Origin: Nitrospinia bacterium | GTDB taxonomy: Bacteria; Nitrospinota; Nitrospinia; Nitrospinales; JAJDAT01 | Length of the DNA stretch: 64,000 bases | Reading direction: 5' to 3' | Assembly (NCBI GenBank): GCA_029261715.1 | Contig: JAJDAT010000030.1 | Coordinates: 121,398 to 185,397, forward strand | Shown: in pieces, positions 54,509 through 63,052 of the stretch | Layout: each line of letters starts with the position of its first letter | Position numbering within the stretch: the stretch's first letter is position 1 | Made by a program: the position numbers and the translations under genes | The notes under the pieces: generated by a model | Databases searched by the model: none | What the model was told of the DNA's origin: nothing | The model's input: the letters and a program-made list of their open reading frames with translations, nothing else

Positions 54509-54772
54509 ATGCACGAACAATCTTTGATGACTGACTTGATGCAAAAAATTGAATCGGTGGTTCAAGAAAATGGAGCCCAAAGAGTCGCCAGTTTAAAAGT
54601 AAGATTGGGCTCGCTATCTCATATTTCTCCAGAACATTTTAAAGAACACTTCGTTCAAGCTTCCAAAGGAACTTCCGCAGAATCAGCGCGCCTTGACGTT
54701 GTCGTTCAAGGAGATTTAGACGATCCTAACGCTCAAGAAATAATGCTTGAAAGCCTTGAATTAGAAGAATAA
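54509..54772 (+). CDS. hypA: HypA-like nickel metallochaperone lacking the zinc domain
   Basis: An 87-residue protein that starts MHEQSLM, with the nickel-binding MHE N-terminus of HypA. It is about 25 residues shorter than usual and has no cysteine at all, so the CxxC-CxxC zinc finger is missing. The conserved GxLSHISPEHF segment at 48-58 is kept. It may deliver nickel in a simplified way, or may rely on another protein. Stop codon and following sequence show no sign of a frameshift restoring the zinc motif. Confidence 0.8.
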   Translation: MHEQSLMTDLMQKIESVVQENGAQRVASLKVRLGSLSHISPEHFKEHFVQASKGTSAESARLDVVVQGDLDDPNAQEIMLESLELEE

Positions 54773-54802
54773 GTTCTTTAACCATTACGAGGACGATTAA
54801 AT

Positions 54803-54892
54803 ACCTGACATTAAGCAATCAAAGCACATCCATTTAAAACCTTGTTTCTTTATGATGTGTCTAGACTGATGTCATCTATTTAAGTGTCAGGT
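54803..54892. promoter_or_regulatory. Nested inverted repeat between hypA and hypF
   Basis: ACCTGACATTAA at 54803-54814 pairs with TTAAGTGTCAGGT at 54880-54892 (12 bp, one bulged G). Inside, CACATC at 54825-54830 pairs with GATGTG at 54854-54859. It splits an otherwise tightly packed operon. It could be an RNA control element or a small inserted mobile remnant. Confidence 0.5.
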
Positions 54893-54908
54893 TAATAATA
54901 GTCACAAA

Positions 54909-57263
54909 GTGGAGTTTAAGTTGCCCAAAACTATACAAAGGGTTCGTATTTCTCTTTTTGGAATGCTCCAGGGAATGGGATTTCGTCCCTTCGTATATCA
55001 GTTGGCAAGCGAAAAAGATTTAAGAGGTTGGGTTCAAAATTCCACCCAAGGAGCGACGATTGAAGCTGAAGGCCCGGCGGACAACCTAAATTCTTTTCTT
55101 TCAAAGTTAAAAAGCGATTGCCCCTCTCCTATTTATATTCAAGCGCTAGAAACTAGTTTTCTAAGCCCCATCGGCGATGAAACTTTTGAGATTAAATCCA
55201 GTGAAACTTCCGGTGAAAAATCATCGTGGGTACTTCCCGATATCGCTACTTGCAATAATTGTTTAAAAGAATTATTTGATACATCCGATCGGCGCCACCT
55301 ATACCCTTTTACCAATTGCGCCCAATGCGGACCACGATATAGCATCGTCGAATCTCTTCCTTATGACAGATCACGCACTACCATGAGTCAATTTCCAATG
55401 TGTGAAAATTGCCAAAAAGAATACAGTTCTCCTGGAAACCGCAGGTTTCATGCACAAGCCAACGCTTGCCCCCATTGCGGTCCTAGTGTCGAACTTTGGG
55501 ATAAAAACGGAGCTAGCTTATTCGCTAAAGACAAAGCGCTTTCCGAAACGATTAAAGCTTTAAACGCAGGAGCAATAATTGCCATCAAAGGGTTAGGCGG
55601 TTTTCATCTGATGACGGACGCTAGAAACGATCAATGCGTTTCTCAATTGCGACAAAGAAAAAATCGAGACGAAAAACCGTTTGCGGTTATGTATCCGTCA
55701 TTAAAAGAAATTAAACAAGACTGCATCGTGTCGGATTTAGAAGAGCAATTACTGCTTTCTTCATCGGCTCCGATTGTTTTGTTACGATGCTCCCATCAAG
55801 TTAAAAGAACGGTCTCCAATCTAACCGCTCCAGGAAACCCATACCTCGGCGTTCTATTACCATATACCCCTTTGCATCACATTCTATTAAAAGAGCTAGG
55901 TTTTCCGATCATTGCCACCAGTGGCAATTTATCAAATGAAACGCTTTGCACAGATGAAGTGGAAGCGGTAGAAAGGCTGCAAGGTATCGCCGATTTTTTC
56001 CTGGTTCATAACCGACCTATTACCCGACATGTGGACGATTCTATCGTTAGAGTAGTTGCTGGGAAAGAGCAAATTTTGCGCAGAGCTCGCGGTTATGCGC
56101 CTTGGCCTATCGAGCTAAAGAAACCTTTACAACCCACCTTAGCAGTGGGAGGTCATTTAAAAAATACCGTCGCAGTGATAAAAGATAATAACGCTTTTAT
56201 AAGTCCACACATTGGCGATTTAGAAAATCTGCAAACGACCGATGCTTTTGAAAAAACATTAAACTCAGTCGACAACCTTTTTGATTCGAAACCACAAATA
56301 GTAGCGTACGATTACCATCCTGATTACGCCTCTTCCAAGTTTGCGGAACAATTTGAAGGAAATCGATTGCGCGTTCAGCACCATGTGGCTCATATATTAT
56401 CGTGCATGTCCGAACACGAATTAGCCTCCCCAGTTTTAGGGGTAGCATGGGATGGTTCCGGCTACGGATTGGATGGAACATTGTGGGGAGGAGAGTTTTT
56501 TCACATAACAGAGGAGAGTTTTCATCGAGTCGCTTGCTTTAAACCATTTCCTTTACCTGGAGGAGAAAAAGCTATCAAGGAACCTAGGCGAAGCGCTCTC
56601 GGACTTCTTTTCCAGCTCTTTGGCGACGCCGCTTTTGAACGACCAGAAATAAAAAGCTCTTTTTCAGAACAAGAACTTTCAATTCTCCACACCATGCTTA
56701 CAAAGAAGATAAATTCTCCAATGACCTCAAGTTGCGGAAGACTGTTTGATGCCGTATCTGCTATTGTCGGCATTCGTCAAATTTGCAATTTTGAAGGTCA
56801 AGCGGCTATGGACTTAGAGTTTTTGATCAACGATAATTCACTACAAGAAAGTTATACCTTCGAATGTATTCAACCCCATTCTATAAAATTGACGCCCACA
56901 AGTGGCGAAGCTCAAGATAGTGTTTACAATTTAAATTTAAAAACCATGCTCGATTGGTCGCCGTTACTCAAAGCTTTACTGAATGACATTGCAACAGGCG
57001 TGAGGCTAAGCGCAATTTCTTTAAAATTTCACAACGCCCTAGTAAACTCTATTTTAAAAGTCGCTAGCCAAACCGGAGAAAAAAGAGTGGTTTTATCGGG
57101 AGGTTGTTTTCAAAATAAAGTTCTAACAGAAAAATCTATTCAAAAATTAAATCAAAACTCATTTAAACCATATTGGCATCAACGCGTTCCGCCAAACGAT
57201 GGCGGATTGGCCCTTGGGCAACTTGCCGCAACTGCCTGGTCCGTTAAAGGAGCAACTGTTTAA
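54909..57263 (+). CDS. hypF: Carbamoyltransferase for hydrogenase cyanide ligand synthesis
   Basis: A 784-residue HypF. Domains in order: acylphosphatase (about 10-95, with LQGMGFRPF), two CxxC-x18-CxxC zinc fingers (about 110-190, CNNCLKEL and CAQCGPRYS), a YrdC-like domain (about 200-385, IIAIKGLGGFHLM) and a Kae1-like domain (about 400-780, ending in SGGCFQN and NDGGLALGQ). It converts carbamoyl phosphate to a thiocarbamate on HypE for the CN ligands. GTG at 54909 is the start; 136 bases after hypA. Confidence 0.95.
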   Translation: MEFKLPKTIQRVRISLFGMLQGMGFRPFVYQLASEKDLRGWVQNSTQGATIEAEGPADNLNSFLSKLKSDCPSPIYIQALETSFLSPIGDETFEIKSSETSGEKSSWVLPDIATCNNCLKELFDTSDRRHLYPFTNCAQCGPRYSIVESLPYDRSRTTMSQFPMCENCQKEYSSPGNRRFHAQANACPHCGPSVELWDKNGASLFAKDKALSETIKALNAGAIIAIKGLGGFHLMTDARNDQCVSQLRQRKNRDEKPFAVMYPSLKEIKQDCIVSDLEEQLLLSSSAPIVLLRCSHQVKRTVSNLTAPGNPYLGVLLPYTPLHHILLKELGFPIIATSGNLSNETLCTDEVEAVERLQGIADFFLVHNRPITRHVDDSIVRVVAGKEQILRRARGYAPWPIELKKPLQPTLAVGGHLKNTVAVIKDNNAFISPHIGDLENLQTTDAFEKTLNSVDNLFDSKPQIVAYDYHPDYASSKFAEQFEGNRLRVQHHVAHILSCMSEHELASPVLGVAWDGSGYGLDGTLWGGEFFHITEESFHRVACFKPFPLPGGEKAIKEPRRSALGLLFQLFGDAAFERPEIKSSFSEQELSILHTMLTKKINSPMTSSCGRLFDAVSAIVGIRQICNFEGQAAMDLEFLINDNSLQESYTFECIQPHSIKLTPTSGEAQDSVYNLNLKTMLDWSPLLKALLNDIATGVRLSAISLKFHNALVNSILKVASQTGEKRVVLSGGCFQNKVLTEKSIQKLNQNSFKPYWHQRVPPNDGGLALGQLAATAWSVKGATV

Positions 57264-57264
57264 A

Positions 57265-57519
57265 ATGTGCCTCGCTGTCCCTGGAAAGATTTTATCCATA
57301 AAAAGTGACGACCCTTTGATGCCGATTGGACAAGTCAGTTTTGGAGGAATCGTAAAGGAAGTTAATTTGGCTTACGTCCCTGAAGCATCCATCGACGATT
57401 ACGTCATTGTTCATGTAGGATTTGCTATTAGCATATTGAATACTAAAGAGGCCGAGCGAGTTTTCAATTATCTCGATGAAATCAATCAATCGGATCTGAA
57501 TGAGGAAAAACCTGAATGA
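57265..57519 (+). CDS. hypC: Hydrogenase assembly chaperone HypC
   Basis: An 84-residue protein starting MCLAVPGKI, with the essential Cys2 of the family after Met removal. HypC carries the Fe(CN)2CO group with HypD and hands it to the large subunit. The ATG at 57265 is one base after the hypF stop; an upstream in-frame ATG at 57199 is inside hypF. It overlaps hypD by 4 bases. Confidence 0.95.
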   Translation: MCLAVPGKILSIKSDDPLMPIGQVSFGGIVKEVNLAYVPEASIDDYVIVHVGFAISILNTKEAERVFNYLDEINQSDLNEEKPE

Positions 57520-58607
57520 AGTTTGTCGACGAATATCGAAATTCCAAAATAGCGATAAAATATAAAACCGCTATCGCCGAAACGGTTACGCGTCCTTGGA
57601 CTATTATGGAAGTTTGCGGTGGACAAACCCATTCCATCGTCAAATACGGCATTCAAGAGCTATTACCCGATTCGTTAACGTTACTCCACGGTCCTGGTTG
57701 TCCGGTTTGCGTAACTCCTCTAGAACAAATCGACAAAGCCATCGCCATGGCAGGCCAGAAAAACATAATTTTTTGTTCATTTGGCGATATGCTTCGCGTT
57801 CCAGGCTCAGAAACTAATTTATTAACCGTAAAAGCCAAAGGTGGCGACGTACGAATCGTCTACTCGCCAACAGACGTTGTCGAAATCGCGCAGAACAACC
57901 CGGAAAAACAAGTTGTATTTTTTGCCATTGGGTTTGAAACCACAGCCCCCGCTAACGCTATGGCTATTCATCAAGCTAAACTGAAAAAACTAAACAATTT
58001 GTCCTTCTTAATTTCCCAAGTAATTGTGCCGCCGGTAATCCAATCCATATTGGAATCTCCCAATAACAAAGTAAACGGTTTTTTAGCGGCGGGTCACGTC
58101 TGTACCATCATGGGATACGAAGAATACCAACCCATTGTAGAAAAACATAAGATACCGATTGTCGTCACCGGCTTCGAACCTATGGACATTCTACAAGGGA
58201 TATTCATGTGCGTTCAACAATTGGAATCAGGAAGGACAGATGTTGAAAATCAATATTCGAGATCGGTAAAAAAAGAAGGCAACCGCACTGCAAAAAATAT
58301 CATTCAAGAGGTTTTTGAAATCGTGCCGCAAAAATGGCGCGGTATCGGCGAAATTCCCGCAAGCGGATTGGGATTGCGAAAAGAATACGCGGAGTTCGAC
58401 GCCGAAAAACGATTTTGCCTAAATATGCAGTTTGAAGAAAAACCTTCGCCCTGCATTAGCGGTTTGATTCTTCAAGGAATTAAGAAACCTCGCGAATGTT
58501 CTGAGTTTGGCGTCTCCTGCACTCCAGAAAACCCATTGGGGGCGACTATGGTTTCTTCCGAGGGAGCCTGCGCCGCTTATTATCGATATCAATCGGTTGA
58601 ACAATGA
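57516..58607 (+). CDS. hypD: Hydrogenase maturation protein HypD
   Basis: A 363-residue HypD, the scaffold for Fe(CN)2CO assembly. Conserved cysteine motifs are visible: CGGQTHS near 33-39, GPGCPVC near 60-66, GFETTAP near 147-153, and a C-terminal [4Fe-4S] region ([27 protein letters not shown]). Overlaps hypC and hypE by 4 bases each, so translation is coupled. Confidence 0.96.
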   Translation: MKFVDEYRNSKIAIKYKTAIAETVTRPWTIMEVCGGQTHSIVKYGIQELLPDSLTLLHGPGCPVCVTPLEQIDKAIAMAGQKNIIFCSFGDMLRVPGSETNLLTVKAKGGDVRIVYSPTDVVEIAQNNPEKQVVFFAIGFETTAPANAMAIHQAKLKKLNNLSFLISQVIVPPVIQSILESPNNKVNGFLAAGHVCTIMGYEEYQPIVEKHKIPIVVTGFEPMDILQGIFMCVQQLESGRTDVENQYSRSVKKEGNRTAKNIIQEVFEIVPQKWRGIGEIPASGLGLRKEYAEFDAEKRFCLNMQFEEKPSPCISGLILQGIKKPRECSEFGVSCTPENPLGATMVSSEGACAAYYRYQSVEQ

Positions 58608-59671
58608 AACCGCCCAACGAAACCTCATCTCTCAGCAACATTACATGCCCTATCTCGTTTGGAGAATCTTCCGTAATCACGATGGCTCATGGAGGTGGCG
58701 GGAAATTGACACGACAACTCATAGATAAAATCTTCGCTCCCGCTTTTGGAAATTCACAACTAGAGACAAATCACGATAGCGCCATTTTTAACGTCGATTC
58801 TGGAAAGCTAGCTTACACGACCGATTCGTATGTGGTGAGTCCTCTCATTTTTCCTGGCGGTGATATTGGCTCCTTAGCAATTAATGGAACCGTAAATGAT
58901 TTGGCAATGAGTGGAGCAAAGCCACTTTACTTGACTGCCGGTTTTATTTTGGAAGAAGGCTTACCAATAGAAACTCTTTTCAAAGTTGTTCAATCCATGA
59001 AAACCGCAGCCAACGAATCGGGAGTGAGTATCATTACCGGAGATACCAAAGTCGTGGACAAAGGTAAAGGCGACGGAATTTATATCAACACGTCGGGAGT
59101 AGGCGTTATCAATCATAATTTATCAATTCATCCCAAAAGCGTAAAACCTGGCGATGCAATCTTAGTCAGCGGCAATTTGGGAAGGCACGGAATGGCCATT
59201 ATGGCGGCGCGCGAAAATCTTGGATTTGAAAGTCAAATAACAAGCGATTGCGCAGCATTATCTGGAATGGTAGAAGAATTGTTACAAGCAAATATCGAGT
59301 TGCACTGCTTGCGCGATTTAACCCGAGGCGGTTTGGCAACAGCCTTAGTTGAAATTGTGGATACAGCAAACCTCTCCATAACGGTAGACGATTCCAAAAT
59401 ACCTATCGGAGAAGAAGTCAAAGGAGCTTGTGAAATATTGGGGTTAGATCCACTATATGTAGCTAACGAAGGACGTTTTGTTGCCTTTGTTCCCCAAAGC
59501 CATGCAGACCAAGCTTTAGTAATCATGCAGAACCATACACATGGTCAAAATGCTAATATCATCGGTAGAGTTGAAGAGAATGCTTCAAAACGGGTTGTGC
59601 TAAAAAATGCGCTAGGAACTTCGAGAATCCTCGATCTTTTGAGTGGAGAACAATTGCCCAGGATCTGTTAA
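58604..59671 (+). CDS. hypE: Hydrogenase maturation protein HypE
   Basis: A 355-residue PurM-like enzyme that dehydrates the thiocarbamoyl group from HypF to thiocyanate. The N-terminal ATP site (MAHGGGGK near 27-34) is present, and the protein ends in PRIC: the terminal Cys355 carries the thiocyanate. The complete end shows that the gene is intact. hypB was not found near it in this window. Confidence 0.96.
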   Translation: MKPPNETSSLSNITCPISFGESSVITMAHGGGGKLTRQLIDKIFAPAFGNSQLETNHDSAIFNVDSGKLAYTTDSYVVSPLIFPGGDIGSLAINGTVNDLAMSGAKPLYLTAGFILEEGLPIETLFKVVQSMKTAANESGVSIITGDTKVVDKGKGDGIYINTSGVGVINHNLSIHPKSVKPGDAILVSGNLGRHGMAIMAARENLGFESQITSDCAALSGMVEELLQANIELHCLRDLTRGGLATALVEIVDTANLSITVDDSKIPIGEEVKGACEILGLDPLYVANEGRFVAFVPQSHADQALVIMQNHTHGQNANIIGRVEENASKRVVLKNALGTSRILDLLSGEQLPRIC

Positions 59672-59718
59672 ACAGAATTTATTACTCTTCTAGAAATTTC
59701 AAATAAAAGGAGAAGAAA

Positions 59719-59934
59719 ATGGCTTATAGAGAATATAAAGTTCTTCATGTCGTAGAAGGAGGATTGGGAACAATATTACTGGGATCGTCGGGAATTCCAA
59801 TTAAAAAACTAGAAATAGAACTTAACAAACAAGCGGCAGAAGGTTGGCAAGTCGTTTTTCAAGTTATCGAGCAAAAAAGGTTTTGGCTTTTTTGGTCCCG
59901 GGAAGCGGTCATAGTGACCTTAGGTAGAGAATAA
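59719..59934 (+). CDS. DUF4177-like small protein
   Basis: A 71-residue protein with the DUF4177-type pattern: an N-terminal strand YREYKVLHV, a helix LEIELNKQAAEGWQVV and a C-terminal strand pair ending IVTLGRE. Function of the family is unknown. AAAGGAGAAG lies before the ATG. It follows hypE by 47 bases and is the last small gene before the TM2 protein. Confidence 0.7.
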   Translation: MAYREYKVLHVVEGGLGTILLGSSGIPIKKLEIELNKQAAEGWQVVFQVIEQKRFWLFWSREAVIVTLGRE

Positions 59935-60000
59935 CTTTTTCAAAAATTAACTCGAAAATAAAAAATCAAACTTCTTAAGCCCTACTGAAGATCCCATGCC

Positions 60001-60411
60001 ATGAACCAGCTCGATAAAAACACGGTCGATCAGGAAGAGGAAGAGATAAAAACTCTTATACGTAAGTTGCCTGATAATCAAAGATCCACATATTACAAGT
60101 CCATTGAAGATAAAATTAAAGACCCAGACACGTATGCGACTTTAAATTACGTATTTATCTTCGGCTTGCATCATTTTTATCTCAAAAAATGGGGACCAGG
60201 CATCATTGACCTTATCTGTTCTTCGTTGGGGGTTATTGGAATATACATTGGACTTAACGGCGGTTCGGATCGTCTTTTTTTTGGAGGGCTATTTTTTATC
60301 GTAATAGTATCCATCTGGGAGATAATCGCATTATTCAATTCTCAGATTATTGTTCAGGATCATAATAACAAAGTAATGCGTGAGGAATTAAATTCATTAA
60401 ACCTTTATTAG
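60001..60411 (+). CDS. TM2-domain membrane protein
   Basis: A 136-residue protein. The polar N-terminus (1-45) precedes two or three hydrophobic segments (about 53-115) with the TM2 pattern: a FGLHHFYLKKWGPGIIDL turn between the first two helices. The tail is cytoplasmic and short. TM2 proteins are common but mostly uncharacterised. It may not belong to the hydrogenase operon. Confidence 0.78.
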   Translation: MNQLDKNTVDQEEEEIKTLIRKLPDNQRSTYYKSIEDKIKDPDTYATLNYVFIFGLHHFYLKKWGPGIIDLICSSLGVIGIYIGLNGGSDRLFFGGLFFIVIVSIWEIIALFNSQIIVQDHNNKVMREELNSLNLY

Positions 60412-60532
60412 TAAATCAAAATTAATACGAGAATCCTACTCATCTTAAGCAACTTTATTCATAAGCGCAGATTATAGAATTTTTTTGTTTTTAAGGGATC
60501 TAAATAAAAAGACCCGAATAAAGGATTCAAAT

Positions 60533-62767
60533 ATGCTCGCTCCCCATTTTGAAAACTCTCCTTCCTCTACCTCATCTACATCAAAATACGTGGATTTAGA
60601 TAAAGTTGCCATCAACGCAAAATCCCATAAGCTCCTTCGACTTTTGCTACAGGAAAACCCTGAATTAGAAAAAATCATGCTTAGCGCTAATAACGTATCC
60701 GAAGCGCTTGCCGGAGTTGAGAAATGGACCCAGGACATATTAAAAGAAAGTCCTACAGCCTTAGCATTTTGTAAAAACAAAGAGAACGAGCGTCGTCAAT
60801 TTGAATCTTTAACATGGCATGATTTTGCGGCAGTTCGATTAATAGATTACATAAAAAATGCTGGCAAAAAATATGAAGATCTAAATTTAAAAAGAAAATG
60901 GGTCATCAATAATCCCATCAAAATGATTTGGTTGGCGGTCAAACTTGGAACAGGAGGAGCTAAACCTTATTTTTTTGAAGACACAATCCAGTTATTTAGA
61001 CAATTAAGAAATAAAAGTCAAAGACCCCTTCCATCAAGAGATCAGGTCGAGTGTTGGATGGACCGATGGCCTTCTGGGTTAGATCATCGTATCCTTCCGT
61101 TGCTTAAAGAAAATAAAAAAAGAATTCTATATATCATAATCGACCAAATAGATAATGGTGGTCATCCGCATTCGCGTTTTAAATTTTCTTCCAACATGTC
61201 GCAAGAGGAAAAGTTTCAAAAAACATTGGAATGGTGGAACGACTATCATTTCCACCTGACTTTTGCTGTCCGATCGCCAGACGATCTTAACAAGATGCTT
61301 GACGGATCTCTCGATCCCGACGTCTTAAAAGTTTTGTACGAAGCTGAAAAAAAAGGAATTCCCTTTTTTGTGAACCCTTATTACCTTTCTCTACTTTTGG
61401 TAAGGACTCCGGACTTTGCCGTAGGAGCCGACCTAGCGCTTAGAGATTACGTGATCTATAGCAAGCACTTAGTCGAAGAGTTTGGTTCCATCATGGCCTG
61501 GGAAAAAGAAGATCTAGTAGAGCCCGGAAAACCAAACGCGGCAGGATGGCTTTTACCCACCCACAACAATGTTCACCGTCGATATCCAGACGTAGCCATC
61601 TTAATTCCCGATACTGTAGGACGAGCTTGCGGTGGCCTGTGTAGTTCCTGTCAAAGAATGTACGACTTTCAACGTGGCAACCTTAATTTTGATTTGAAAA
61701 AGTTAGAGCCTCACGAGTCTTGGTCAGAAAAACTGAATCGGTTAATGGAATATTTCGAAAACGATTCACAACTACGGGATATTTTAATCACCGGTGGCGA
61801 CGCATTGATGAGTTCCGACCATTCGATAAAGGAAATACTAGACGCCGTTTACGAAATGGCTGTTCGTAAAAAGTCGGCCAATCAATCGAGAAAAGATGGA
61901 GAAAAATATGCTGAAATCGTACGCGTTCGATTAGGAACGCGACTCCCTATTTACATACCGCAAAGAATCACAGATGAGCTAACCAACATATTGGCCGAGT
62001 TTAAAACCAAAGCGTCCAAAATCGGTATAAAACAATTCTTGATTCAAACCCACTTCGAATCTCCATTAGAAATCACTCCAGAAGCCGAGCAGTCAATTAA
62101 GAAACTCATTTCCGCAGGTTGGACGGTCACGAATCAATTGGTTTTATCCACCTCCGCTTCTCGTAGAGGCCATACCGCGAAACTAAGGCAGGCTTTAAAT
62201 GAAATTGGAGTCCTAACCTATTACACGTTCACGGTAAAAGGTTATATGGAAAACAAACATAATTTTGCGACCAATTCTCGCGCCGTTCAAGAACAAATGG
62301 AAGAAAAAGTTTTTGGATTAGTAGAAGGTAAATACTTAGAAACCATCCGCCAATTCCCTTTTGAAGCGGAAAAAATCAAAGAACATATTGGCGAATTGCT
62401 CGAAAAAGCGGATATTCCTTTTTTGGCAGCCGACCGCAACATTTTAAACTTACCGGGAGTCGGAAAGAGCTTAACCTTTCGAGTCATTGGCATCACTCGA
62501 TATGGAAGACGTATATTGGAGTTTGAGCACGACACCACTCGATCCCACAGTCCCATAATAGATAAAATGGGTAAAGTGATCATTGTCGAATCAAAATCCA
62601 TTAGCGAATACTTGAATCACTTAGAAGAAATTGGAGAAGATATTTCAGAGTATGAGAGTCTTTGGGGCTATTCTATGAGTCAAACGGAAGAACGCATGCC
62701 CATTTATGAGTATCCCAAATACGATTTCGAAGTAACCAAGGAAGTTACAAATTTAGTGATGGAATAA
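60533..62767 (+). CDS. Long KamA-family radical SAM protein
   Basis: A 744-residue protein from the ATG at 60533, which has AAAGGA about 8 bases upstream; an in-frame TTG at 60485 is less likely. The radical SAM motif CGGLCSSC lies near 365-372, with a KamA-like ITGGDALM segment near 421-428 and a second half resembling lysine 2,3-aminomutase (QLVLSTSASRRGHTAKLR region). The usual lysine 2,3-aminomutase has about 420 residues, so this protein has a roughly 250-residue N-terminal region of unknown role and a longer C-terminus. Substrate unknown; an amino acid or a protein-bound amino acid is possible. Confidence 0.8.
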   Translation: MLAPHFENSPSSTSSTSKYVDLDKVAINAKSHKLLRLLLQENPELEKIMLSANNVSEALAGVEKWTQDILKESPTALAFCKNKENERRQFESLTWHDFAAVRLIDYIKNAGKKYEDLNLKRKWVINNPIKMIWLAVKLGTGGAKPYFFEDTIQLFRQLRNKSQRPLPSRDQVECWMDRWPSGLDHRILPLLKENKKRILYIIIDQIDNGGHPHSRFKFSSNMSQEEKFQKTLEWWNDYHFHLTFAVRSPDDLNKMLDGSLDPDVLKVLYEAEKKGIPFFVNPYYLSLLLVRTPDFAVGADLALRDYVIYSKHLVEEFGSIMAWEKEDLVEPGKPNAAGWLLPTHNNVHRRYPDVAILIPDTVGRACGGLCSSCQRMYDFQRGNLNFDLKKLEPHESWSEKLNRLMEYFENDSQLRDILITGGDALMSSDHSIKEILDAVYEMAVRKKSANQSRKDGEKYAEIVRVRLGTRLPIYIPQRITDELTNILAEFKTKASKIGIKQFLIQTHFESPLEITPEAEQSIKKLISAGWTVTNQLVLSTSASRRGHTAKLRQALNEIGVLTYYTFTVKGYMENKHNFATNSRAVQEQMEEKVFGLVEGKYLETIRQFPFEAEKIKEHIGELLEKADIPFLAADRNILNLPGVGKSLTFRVIGITRYGRRILEFEHDTTRSHSPIIDKMGKVIIVESKSISEYLNHLEEIGEDISEYESLWGYSMSQTEERMPIYEYPKYDFEVTKEVTNLVME

Positions 62768-62817
62768 AAAAGTAAGACACAGATCACACAGAAAGACACA
62801 GAAGAAAAAACATTTTT

Positions 62818-63052
62818 ACCGCAAAGACGCCCTTCGAGTGCCTCAGGACAGGCTCCGAACGCAAAGAAAGATAAAAACAAGTAGTCTAAGAAAAGCATTG
62901 AACCTTGAATTCTACAGATCCCATTTCATCTTGAAGCGATCACCATTGATGAGCTTGCCCTGAGTACAGCCGAAGGGAACCACGATCATCTCTTCATACC
63001 CCTCTTTGCGTTCGGAGCCTGTCCTGAGGCACTCGAAGGGCGTCTTTGCGGT
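62818..63052. repeat. 50-bp perfect inverted repeat around a 135-base spacer
   Basis: 62818-62867 is the exact reverse complement of 63003-63052. The unit consists of a GCAAAGACGC/GCGTCTTTGC type flank with an inserted CCCTTCGAGTGCCTCAGG block, both familiar motifs of bacterial intergenic REP-like families. The spacer contains a further GAGCTTGCCCTGAG tract. No ORF lies within it. Confidence 0.85.
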
